Shown here: in pieces, positions 55,034 through 64,000 of the stretch | Position numbering within the stretch: the first letter of the stretch is position 1 | How the letters are laid out: every line of letters starts with the position of its first letter | Assembly: GCA_001792895.1 (NCBI GenBank) | Contig: MARA01000013.1 | Coordinates: 124,001 to 188,000, forward strand | Origin: Lentinus brumalis | Taxonomy: Eukaryota; Basidiomycota; Agaricomycetes; Polyporales; Polyporaceae | DNA length: 64,000 nucleotides | Direction: 5' to 3' | The notes under the pieces: model-generated | Told to the model about the DNA's origin: nothing | Databases searched by the model: none | Seen by the model: the letters and a program-made list of their open reading frames with translations, nothing else | Program-made: the position numbers and the translations under genes

Positions 55034-56647
55034 CTATACCCATGCTTGGACCGCTCGTGAGGTCGCCGAGTGTTGGAGATACCCCGAGCCCGGCTGTATG
55101 AAGGGTTTCGCCACCCACCCAACATGCGTCTTTCGCGATTGCTGGGGTGAATCGCCGGGGAAAAGCGGCACCGGTATCGCCTCGGACGACCATTCCAACC
55201 TCTCTCCCCAGTGCAGAAGATCTGGGGCTCCTGTCAAGGGCGAGGGTGACCAAGGACCATCGGTGTTCGTCTGAACAGGCCCCATCGAGAAGGTGTCGGC
55301 GGTATGGTGTTGAGTGACAATATGGTTCGTGATGAGGAGTTTACCCTCCCTCGCTAGTTGTAGCTCCCCGGGGAAATATCCGTTTGTTGACACGTACATC
55401 CCCTCATCCCACGCGACAGAAGCCGCATCGGATGTATGGGTCAAATGGCCACCAACTTGAAGCTGCTCCCGGTAGTCGTCCCGTCCTCCGATCGGACCGT
55501 CGTACGGCAAGGCAGTGGGCCCCAGTGAGTGCTCGAGTCCCCAAACACCCTTCGAGTCGCCGCTGACACTAGGTCCGACTTGCGTCACGTCTCCGATGGA
55601 CAACCTCTGCATCGATGAGTGGAGCGATGGTCCGCCAACGTTCACATTGCGCGGGGCCAGAGGTGCGAGATCGTTGGCGGCGACAGCGTCGGGAGGGGTC
55701 GGTAGGGGGCGTCGCACCTCCCTCGGGAGTCTTTCGAGAGTCCGTGTCCTTCGCACCGCCGTGCGTTCCGTGTTCCGGAATTGCGCATATTGACCCATGG
55801 CTGTAGGTATGCCGAAGTCGAAACTCGATACAGGGACATGCTGTTCTTGTCGCCGTTGAGGAGGCTCGGGGAGACCTGGAGGCGGGAAGAATTGCGGGAA
55901 ACCACCCGCTAGCGGTAGGCAGGAATAGAAGTCGCACAAATGGTCTGCTCGCTCACCCGTGTATGCAGGAGGATGGCATCGGCCTGGTGGTGGTTGTAGG
56001 TTAACCGGCACACGTAGGAGTCGTGTTGGCTCATGGAGACCGCCAGGTGAGAAGAATCCCGGCAAACCATCCCCTAGCGGCAAGTCAGGATTTGCACGAA
56101 ACATGTTGTATCTGCTCACTCACCCGTGTATGCAGTGGGAGGCCATAGACCAGACGGTGGTTGCAGGCCGGTGGGCGGCACAGGTAGCAGTCGCGACCGC
56201 GCGGAAACTCGGAATGGTGTCGGTCTGCAGACTGCCGCCACCTTGGGGGAGGACGACCTATGCGGACGTGGGATGACGGGAAAGACGAAATCTTCACCTC
56301 GCTTGAACGATACCGATGTTTTGTCCCGAGCAGCGGCGCACACGTTCGCGTGGTCTACTATCTGAGGGACTGGCCTTACCTCCCGCTCGGCCTTCATTGC
56401 TTCATTATAGGCCATCTTGCGCAACTTGGCTGCCGCGTACGCTTCGAGGATTGCTGGCTCGAGTGCTGCCACAGGCTACAGAAAATTAGTGTGGTGGTTG
56501 GTGAGTACGCGTGATCCCTATTGCTGCAATACCGATACTCACAACACTCTGCGTCGTTCTCAGATGTAGCATTATCAGCATAGCAGTACCTTCTTCCTCA
56601 GTGAAGTCCAGAATTCGTCGGTATGGTGAGTCGGGTCCTAGGGACAT
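55034..56647 (-). CDS. Proline-rich hypothetical protein 2 (paralogue of the 52.9 kb gene)
   Basis: The start at 56647 (MSLGPDSPYRRILDFTEEEG) matches the start of paralogue 1. An intron (GTGAGTATC..TTCTGTAG) leads to VAALEPAILEAYAAAKLRKM and AYNEAMKAE. Two further introns begin GTGAGTGAGCAGA and GTGAGCGAGCAGA and end GCCGCTAG, each preceded by an exon ending PP(T)AYTG, which indicates duplicated exon-intron units. The last exon has FPPPGLPEPPQRRQEQ, LPREVRRPLPTPPDAVAAND, GVWGLEHSLGPTALPY and LHWGERLEWSSEAIPV, and stops at 55034. Function unknown. Low-complexity and conserved blocks alternate as in a scaffold protein. Confidence 0.55.
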
Positions 56648-57917
56648 CGCTGCAGCCTGCATGCAAGAGTGTGGACCGTGGTGAGAGTAAGGACGAAGTG
56701 GGGACGTGCGCTTTGGGGACGTGCATCGAATGCCAACAGTCACATGGGCGTAATTGCCCATTGTCCCAGTACTTACTGCTCATTGTTCGCGAACTCTTCC
56801 CTGTACTTAGGCTTTGTACAACCATTTACACTATCCAGAGTCCAACTACTCGCACCCTCCCCCACCAGCCGAGAGATTGACTGCTCGCTATCTTGATGTC
56901 AGGTCCGACTTAGACCGATCTGCGTGTCGTCCCCTGTAGTTCCTCACTGCTACCATGACCTCCGATATCCCATAGTGTGTGACCGTTCCGGACAGGTACT
57001 ACTGGCTTATGAGGGTGTCGACTGTACCGCCCTGTTGTCCATATTCAAGAACCGTTGATCCCAGGCTACGCGTCCGATTGGGACACCGAGTCTCCAACCG
57101 TCCAATTAAAAACGCAACTTTCGTCTTGGAACAGGAACAAACTCTGTACGTACCCATTGACTGGGTCGGCTCAGATCGTGCCAAACTCTCCCGACATCCG
57201 AGTCTCAGTAATGGAGCAATTCGTTACAAAGGTAAACATCCTCTTCCATCGTATCCTTGTGCGTAAAACACCGTTGAGCAGTGCAGTTCTACTCGGCTAT
57301 GCTGTGAGCGACTGACTTGGAGGCGTTTCCGTAGGTACTACGGGGCTCAGATCCATGAGCGGATGCAACGGAGTTTCAGCGCACGGCCTTCCTTCCCTGG
57401 GAAGCGATCCGGACTCGAAAGCAGAATTTCGGAACGGCGAGAGCGAGTATTACCGCTCCTTATATGCAATGTCCGAGTCTTCAAATTGTCAGTTGTCTCC
57501 CCTAGGCAGCCCACGATCCGACTTGAAGTCGTATAGTTGCCAGGGACTAATTGATTGCGGCCAGTGCGCAAAGCCTTTAAGTCGGGTAATTTTTATTTCA
57601 CGCGTATCTTGAAATTTGGCAGATACTCATGCATCCATGACAGTGCACCAGTACTTCGTGGTTAGAGAGAAAAACGAAGGTCGATTTCTACGGTAGCCCC
57701 AAACGCGCGCTTAGCCTCGGAACTAGCCGGCTCGTTCAAGTTCCTCAGATCGATGATTGAAGTAGTAGTGCACTTACTCCTCGTCTTCGAACTGCCCTGA
57801 CAAAATCCATTTATCAGACGAGGATACTGGACCCCCAAGCACTAGTGAGGCATCTGCTCACTACCCATCGTCCCTCCTCACTGTCTGTATAGGTCCCGGA
57901 CATCACACGCTCACGCA
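56648..57917. other. 1.3 kb intergenic, no gene seen
   Basis: Short ORFs only, both strands. The right end is the promoter of the double-BTB gene. Confidence 0.4.
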
Positions 57918-60231
57918 ATGTCGGCCGACCACAATGTCGACGAATCCACCGACTCGATGTACACGGTGGCGCCGCCGCCGTTCAACCAGCCCAGCGCAGA
58001 CGTCACTTTACGCACGCCGGATTATGTCGATTTTCATGTCCACACTCATGTCTTATCTCAAGCATCGCCAGTCTTTGCGGATATGTTCTCCCTCCCTCAA
58101 CCTCCGAGAGTCGATGAGCACAGCCCTGGACTGTCCCAGCACCGCCCCATAGTGGATATCACTGAAGATAGCAAGACGCTAGAAAGGCTCCTCCGCCTCT
58201 GTTACCCCATCAACAAACAGCACCTGGGGGAGCTCGACGATATCGTCCCTGTTCTCAAAGCTGCGACGAAATACGAGATGGAGTGGCCGGTGTCGCTTCT
58301 GGCGAACGACCTCATTGCGGTCGCTCCGAAGAGTCCGCTTAAGGTGTGGGCAGTCGCCTGTCAGACCGGCCTGGAAGAGGTGGCTCATAAGGCTGCGTGC
58401 GCCATGAGGGACCGCGCTGCAGAAGCCACCCAGTGTTTGCCTGTGCTAGAGACGCTCTTGAAGGAGGAAGGGTTGACAGTGTTGGATGGTATCTACGCTG
58501 GAGACTACTTCCGTCTCCGGGAGTTTCTCCGGCGGACGGCCACAGACCAGTCCTTCAAGCTGCTCAATCAGCCGTCATGGTCCCTTCCCTCCAATTTCTT
58601 GTCAGGCTTTCTCTCCACTCTTCAATCGACTTCCACGCGCTCCAGCACTCAGGCGCCTGCTCTATTGGTGCCATCCCCCTACAGCACCCACAAACGGAAA
58701 CGGCCCCGCCGTCACAAGCTCTCTGTTCCGTCCAACCCCGCACCCGACTTGGTGATGAAGACCCAGGACGGAGGGCAGATATCCGTGCATCAGATCATCG
58801 TGTCGCTCCATTCCGCGCCTCTAAGAGCGCAATTGGAGGCAGCCCAGGAGGAGGGGAGCACGGATGTCGCATCTCCGAGAGGATCATCCACGCCTGCCTC
58901 GCCCGCTCGTGCGATCTAGGGTGCGGGGAAATAGGTCTGGAGGTCTGCTTGACCGGTAAATTACCTCGGCCTCCTGGAGAGGGTCAAATTTACCGGTGTA
59001 ATTGACGGCTGATTTACCGGGCGCTTATTGCTGGAGCGCAAGCAAGCAGGGCACCTTCAAGCTGGCTGAGAGGTTCCTGTCAACTCAAAAATACCTCGAA
59101 CAGTTCAAAAAATGTGTACAGAACCGCAGACAGGCTGCCAGATGGTGTAATTGTGATGATTCTTGTGAGGAGTGGTTGAGGTTGAGGTGCGAAACAGACG
59201 CCCAAGGAGATAAATAATTACCTTTCCAAGACGCTGGCTGTTGCGATCAGGAGTATGACAGCTGGAGTGAAAGCAAATATTCTGAACATTGAGAGGGGGG
59301 TCAATCGTCGCTGTCAAATCCATACCTATAACCATGAGGGTGAGGTCTGATTGACCCTAATTGACATGCCTGTTTTCGAGCTTCGCTGCTTGACCGGTAA
59401 ATTTGCGTAATTTACCTATGTAAATTAGCAACGGGTAAATTAACCCGACCAATTTCCCCGCACACTAGTGCGATCAACGTGGACGTTGACTCGCAGACGC
59501 TGACCACCCTGTTGAGAGTGTTGTACGAAGGTGACGACCGCCTCCCGTCCGATCTCCACCAACTCGCTGCTACCCTCCTCGCCGCCCAGAAGTATGAGTT
59601 TTCACGGGTCGTTCGCGTCATCCAGGCAAGCTGGCAGAAGGAAATCATGCAGAGCCCGCTTGAGGCGTATTTCGTCGCGATTCAGTACGGCATCAAGGAG
59701 TACGCGCGCGTCGCTGCGAGGAATGTCCTTCAGACGTGTCTGGCAGGGCGTCACGCATCCTCGATGGAAGATTCGCCTGCTCTGGCGTACCATCGCTTGC
59801 TGGTCTACTATGACTCATGTTCGCGTGCGGTAGCTGAACAACTGGACCAAGCTGTGATCAATTGGAACACGGCGACATGCAATATAGCCCTTTCAGTCTA
59901 CGTGGACTCTTCTTATATGTGTACACCGAGTCAAACCTGGATGACGACATATCTACAAGGTTTGAGGACTCCGGAGGCATTGGCTGAGGGTCCCGGAAGG
60001 ACTCCCGTGGTTACGACGCAGGAGCTGCTTCAGGAGGCCTGTTGTTATCCATCGGTCTGGCCTACCACCGCTGAGAGGCAATGTCAGTCAATCGGTAATG
60101 GGCTTATACAGATTGGATCGACCCTCCCCCAGGCCATCACAGATGCGATCGCGCAGGTACGTCAACACTCTGAGCTATGGCCGCGTCCGTTCCTGACTAG
60201 ACTTACTTCACAGGTCGAGCTCGAACTCTAG
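57918..60231 (+). pseudogene. Double-BTB protein gene disrupted by a hAT-type MITE
   Basis: The ATG at 57918 (MSADHNVDESTDSMYTVAPP) opens a BTB: SADVTLRTPDYVDFHVHTHV, QASPVFADMFSLPQPP, KTLERLLRLCYPINKQHLGE, LKAATKYEMEWPVSLLANDL. A linker (IYAGDYFRLREFLRR) and a second BTB-like start follow (DLVMKTQDGGQISVHQIIVS). At 58917 a 551-bp element with 8-bp target duplication interrupts it. After the element the frame resumes as NVDVDSQTLTTLLRVLYEGD, LLAAQKYEFSRVVRVIQASW and EYARVAARNVLQ. The last exon (60214-60231) follows an intron and ends VELEL. Removing the element and one duplication copy gives a continuous frame parallel to the gene at 60768. As it stands, translation stops three bases into the element and loses about 240 residues. 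Confidence 0.85.
58917..59467. mobile_element. hAT-type MITE (551 bp, 8-bp target duplication)
   Basis: Ends TAGGGTGCGGGGAAATAGG and (right end, read inward) TAGTGTGCGGGGAAATTGG, flanked by GTGCGATC on both sides (58909-58916 and 59468-59475). Length, 8-bp duplication and TAG-type ends point to a non-autonomous hAT element. Short motifs ACCGGTAAATT / AATTTACCGG recur near both ends, as subterminal transposase sites do. It has no ORF. Confidence 0.9.
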
Positions 60232-60767
60232 GCAGCAACTGCAAACGCTCCTTGATGGACATCAGGTGTGTGATATTATTCCTCTCGCTTCACGCGTCTT
60301 TGTATCTCATCGACACACTTCTCAGCGCCGATACGGGATAGTTCTACTGCCCGTCGTATGGACGCTACCTTGTAACCTCAGGCTGTCAGTGGCCAGGGCC
60401 CGTTGCAGTGGTCACCATGTACCCTCGCATAATTTATGTGGCATGTAGGTTGCCGTGCAGTCAGTCATCAACATGTTTGACATCGCACGGTCAGCAACGA
60501 AGCTCATCACAGGTAACCTCAACCTACTGCGCGACTTCGCCGGCGACCAGTCACGGCTCTTCGCAATCGAGGCCCATAGTATCTCACTTGACTGTGGAGG
60601 ATGCCCATTTGACGATCCCGTGAGCAAACTGACAACGTGGGGACCTCATTCCCAATCGTGGGTGCTGCGGTAAGCTGACGCGATACATATCTCTCGCGAG
60701 TTGGCTGAGACGCACTCATTCCTCCATCAACAGCGTTGTTCACTTACTACGTCTCGACACTACATCA
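60232..60767. other. Intergenic between the two double-BTB genes
   Basis: No supported gene. A plus-strand frame (about 60450-60673) lacks any recognisable domain. Confidence 0.4.
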
Positions 60768-62455
60768 TGTCCACATTGTCACCTACCATCCAGAAACCCC
60801 TCATAGACGACCTATTCAATCAACCTTCCGCCGACATCACGCTCCGCTCCTCCGATAAGTTCGACTTGCACGTCCACACCCAGATACTATCGCAGGCATC
60901 CCCGATATTCTCCACAATGCTCTCGCTCCCGCAGCCGCACGCAGGCCGTCAGAGTGCCGGGTGCGTCGCGGCTGACAGACCAGTCATCGACGTCCCCGAA
61001 GACAGCAAGACGCTCCGAACCTTGTTGCGCCTCTGCTATCCAGTCGAGAAGGAAGAACTCACCGAGCCCGATAGCATCGTACTAGTCCTTAAGGCCGCCT
61101 TGAAGTACGAGATGGATTGGCCGGTACGCCTGCTGGAGAGGGACCTGATCGGGATCCTTCCTCGGCGTCCGCTGAACGTCTGGGCCATTGCAGCCCGATG
61201 TGGCCTGGAGGAGCTCGCGCGCAAGGCGGCGTCCGAGATCCGCGCTACTTCACTTGACAAGCCCGCACTAGAGGTCCTGAGCACGATGCTAGAAGAAGAG
61301 CGTTACGGGTGCCTGCAGGGCGTCAGCGCTGGCGATTATTTCCGCCTGCGCGAATGGCTACGGAAGGATCCCCATCCCACAAACAAGTTCTTATGGCAGC
61401 CGGCCTTCAAGTACATTGTGCCAGATACTTTCGACTTGACACATTCAGGGCGTCCCTTCGTACCCCGCATCTCTTCTCCAGATCTATATGTGCACGCCCG
61501 GGGTTCCGACAAGACCAAGCACTGTGTTCACGGAGTCATCCTCGCATGGCACTCGACCGTTCTAGCAGAGCAAGTCGAAGCGCTCAGAGCGCAGACCGCG
61601 CATCGACTTGCTGGTACGAGCTCGACGGAGGAGCTTAGAGATGGATCATCTATGGAGCCCCACTTCCCGGTGCTCGAGTTAGATGTGGATCCCATCACCC
61701 TCCACTACCTCCTCGACGTCTTTTACAACGGCGCCGAACACCTCCCTTCCAGTCCATCTTGCCTAGCCCCGCTCATCGTGGCGTCCGAGAAGCTCAATTT
61801 GACGCAGGTCCGCACCCTCGCGGACGCCGCATGGCAAAAGGCCACCTCGGTCAATCCAATGGAGGCGTACTTCGTCGCTCTACAACACAAGCTCGACTCT
61901 CATGCGAGGGCTGCCGCTCGGAAGGTGCTCGAGAAGCCGGTCATGGGCTGGTACGCAAGCGCGATGGAGTCTTCCCCGGCCACGGTGTATCAACATCTCC
62001 TCGACTACTACCACGCGTGCGCTCTCAGCGTGAACAGCGAGCTCTGCAAGGTGGCTGAACGCTGCACCACTCTAGGAGAGCGCGCGAAAACAGCCCGGGC
62101 CGAAGTAGCAAGTGTTCCTGTCTATCTTCGTGAATTAGGACGACGGACAGTGGTTGAAGGACTTGCACCGATTGGCGGGAGGAACGAGGAGCTGTCCCTG
62201 TCAGCACTGTTCAGGCGCACCTGTAGCCAACATAAAGATTCCTACGGGGTAATATCATCGTGGCCTCGTCAAGACCAGAGCTATTGCCACAACCTCGTGA
62301 ACACCATGCTGGAGATCGGATCCGCACTCGAAACCTCTGTTCTCGACGCCATAGCTCAAGTGAGTGCGGCATTGATCCTTCGTGTGAAGAGATGCTGACA
62401 TCGGGTCTCCCTGCTGCAGATACAACTCAACGTCGCAAAATCGGCGTGCGATTGA
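60768..62455 (+). CDS. Double-BTB/POZ protein (intact)
   Basis: Exons 60768-62359 and 62420-62455 encode about 542 residues. BTB 1 (about residues 20-160): SADITLRSSDKFDLHVHTQI, QASPIFSTMLSLPQPH, SKTLRTLLRLCYPVEKEELT, LKAALKYEMDWPVRLLERDL. Linker: VSAGDYFRLREWLRK. BTB 2 (about 240-400): SPDLYVHARGSDKTKHCVHG, LAWHSTVLAEQVEALR, VLELDVDPITLHYLLDVFYN, IVASEKLNLTQVRTLADAAW, SHARAAARKVLEK. The last intron precedes a short final exon, as in the other BTB genes here. It is a duplicate of the disrupted neighbour at 57918. Function unknown; oligomerisation or adaptor activity is inferred from the fold. Confidence 0.85.
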
Positions 62456-62959
62456 GATTTGCCAGTGTGATTGACTGCAACGGCGAGCACTTGGCTGAGC
62501 CCGCCTTCCTCTTCTGCGCTCCCATCATCCTCGGTCTCGCAGATACGATCGCATCCGATGTATGTAAAGTACTATGTTTGATCTCTTCACCGTGACGATG
62601 TTCAGGGTGGCACCCCGCGACTCCGGAGCTGCATGGAAAACGGGCTTCACGTCCTTGCGAGAATGTACTAGCACTCGAACAGCAAACAGATACATTATGG
62701 TGGCGTGTTTCCGACTCGTCTAGGATTGTATCATGAAATAATCATACATGCACATCGTTCATGACACATAAAACGAACCTCTAAGCAAGCCTTCCTAAAC
62801 AGCGACCCGCTCCCCCGCCCCGCCGACTACCCCGTAAGACTAATGGTATGCGATTAGGTGTATATGCGCCGGACGTGCGATGAGGAATGATGAGTATATA
62901 GATGCGACAGCGGAGCAAACGACGACGACGACGACAGCGACAGATGCCCAAAAAGCGAT
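62456..62959. other. Convergent 3' flanks, no gene seen
   Basis: Between the double-BTB gene and the HMG-CoA synthase stop codon. No supported ORF. Confidence 0.45.
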
Positions 62960-64000
62960 CTACGCCTTCGGGAGGCGCGCGTACTTGCGGCGGTACTTGC
63001 TGTCGATGCTCTCGAGGTACCAGCCACCAGGCCAGATGTTCTCGAGCGCGCCCTCGGGCACGTACGACACCGCGTTGTGGCCCTTGTGACGGAGCTGCGT
63101 GGGGCGATGGTCAGCGAACCGCCGTCAAGAGCTGCACAACCAGGGAATGAGCTCACCTCGAGTGCGTCGACGTAGGTCTGACACGGGACGACCTTCATGC
63201 TCTCCAACCGGCGGACGAGGTCGAGCTTCTCCCGGATCTCGCTGACGTCGCCCTTGACCTTGATCGTGAAGAACGAGCTCGCGAGGCCCGAGCCGAACGC
63301 GAACATGCTGATGCGCTTCCCCTTGAACTCCGCGGGCTCGACGCTGGAGAGCAGCGACGCCAGGCCGCCGTAGAGCGAGGCCGTGTACATGTTCCCGCAG
63401 CGGCGCGCGCACAGCATGCCCTTCTCGACGGTGTTCTCAAAGTCCGCCTTCGCGAACGCCATGAACGTCTTCTCGAGGTTCTTGTCCGTCAGCGACGCCT
63501 TGGGCGACTGCGCGAGCCACGCCTCGCGCTCGGGCACGTTCGCGTACTTGGGCGAGTCGGGGTTCGCGAGGAAGTCGTTGTAGACGAGGCGCGCGTGCGC
63601 CTTCTGCACCATCTTGCCGTACGGCGAGTGGAAGATGGGGTAGTCGACGTCCGCGAGCGAGAACGCGGGGCCGGAGTGGCCGGCCGCCTTGCGCGCCCTC
63701 GTGTGCTTGTTGCGGAACGCGTTGTAGGACGCGTCGATGGCGGAGACGTACGCGGTGATCGAGACGGGGCCGTCGACCTCGGGGTACTCCGAGTCGAGCT
63801 TCGGCTTGTAGAAGTCGTAGGTGTTCGCCATGTGCGAGCCGTGGACCGCTGCAAGGCGAATGGTCAGTCGGCGAACGATGAATCGGATATGGGAACCGGG
63901 GATCCGGGCAAGGGAACGCAGGAAGGTACTCACGCTCAACGGCAAGGGGGGCGTTGGGCCCGATGAGCATCGCGAAAGCACCAGCACCACCCGTAGGACG
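62960..64000 (-). CDS. ERG13: Hydroxymethylglutaryl-CoA synthase, C-terminal part (runs off the right edge)
   Basis: Three exons are visible: 64000-63934 (GGAGAFAMLIGPNAPLAVE), 63848-63156 (HGSHMANTYDFYKPKLDSEY, DYPIFHSPYGKMVQKAHARL, SLYGGLASLLSS, SMFAFGSGLASSFFTIKV, VVPCQTYVDALE) and 63094-62960 (GALENIWPGGWYLESIDSKY ... ARLPKA). The His of SHMANTYDFYKP corresponds to the catalytic His of the family; the catalytic Cys and the N-terminal thiolase fold lie beyond the window. It condenses acetyl-CoA with acetoacetyl-CoA to HMG-CoA in the mevalonate pathway toward ergosterol. Nothing in the visible part is broken. Confidence 0.95.

Overview
The window looks like nuclear DNA of a basidiomycete fungus, most likely an Agaricomycete. 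Genes are split by many short (about 45-75 nt) GT-AG introns. Recognisable products include a basidiomycete-type nitronate monooxygenase, a She3-like coiled-coil protein, a PACT-domain spindle-pole protein, cardiolipin synthase, HMG-CoA synthase and DUF4436-type membrane proteins. Species was not determined.

Layout. 0.3-7 kb holds a DUF4436-like membrane gene carrying an in-frame MITE, several poorly recognised small membrane or secreted genes, minisatellites, and relics of a non-LTR RNase H and of a BTB gene. 8.2-15.1 kb holds a truncated BTB C-terminal unit, then three minus-strand genes: nitronate monooxygenase, She3-like coiled coil and a RING/coiled-coil protein. 15.4-29.9 kb is a nested transposon block: an 8.7 kb Tad-like LINE (ORF1 with CCHC knuckle; ORF2 with endonuclease, RT, RNase H and zinc motif; A18 tail) whose 3' UTR was split by a 5,767 bp non-autonomous Gypsy-type LTR element flanked by a CTAGG duplication. 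A possible host gene directly upstream can be spliced in frame onto LINE ORF1. 31.4-33.1 kb holds two hypothetical minus-strand genes. 34.9-37.5 kb is a tandem pair of BTB/POZ genes. 38.1-39.4 kb is a second RING gene with a second MITE copy 20 bp before its ATG. 39.7-47.4 kb is bounded by two identical, divergently oriented tRNA-Arg(ACG) genes and contains the PACT-domain gene and cardiolipin synthase. 48.0-49.3 kb is a multipass membrane protein. 49.3-52.9 kb shows no convincing gene. 52.9-56.6 kb is a pair of proline-rich paralogues of unknown function. 57.9-62.5 kb has two double-BTB genes, one disrupted by a hAT-type MITE. The right edge carries the C-terminal part of HMG-CoA synthase.

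The strongest themes are a BTB/POZ family at six places in 64 kb, in two architectures with intact, interrupted and decayed members, and dense mobile-element activity with readable boundaries (TA, CTAGG and GTGCGATC duplications). The host core genes (ERG13, cardiolipin synthase, SPB protein, NMO) look ordinary. All identifications come from reading the sequence. No database search was run, and exon boundaries are predictions from splice signals and reading frame.
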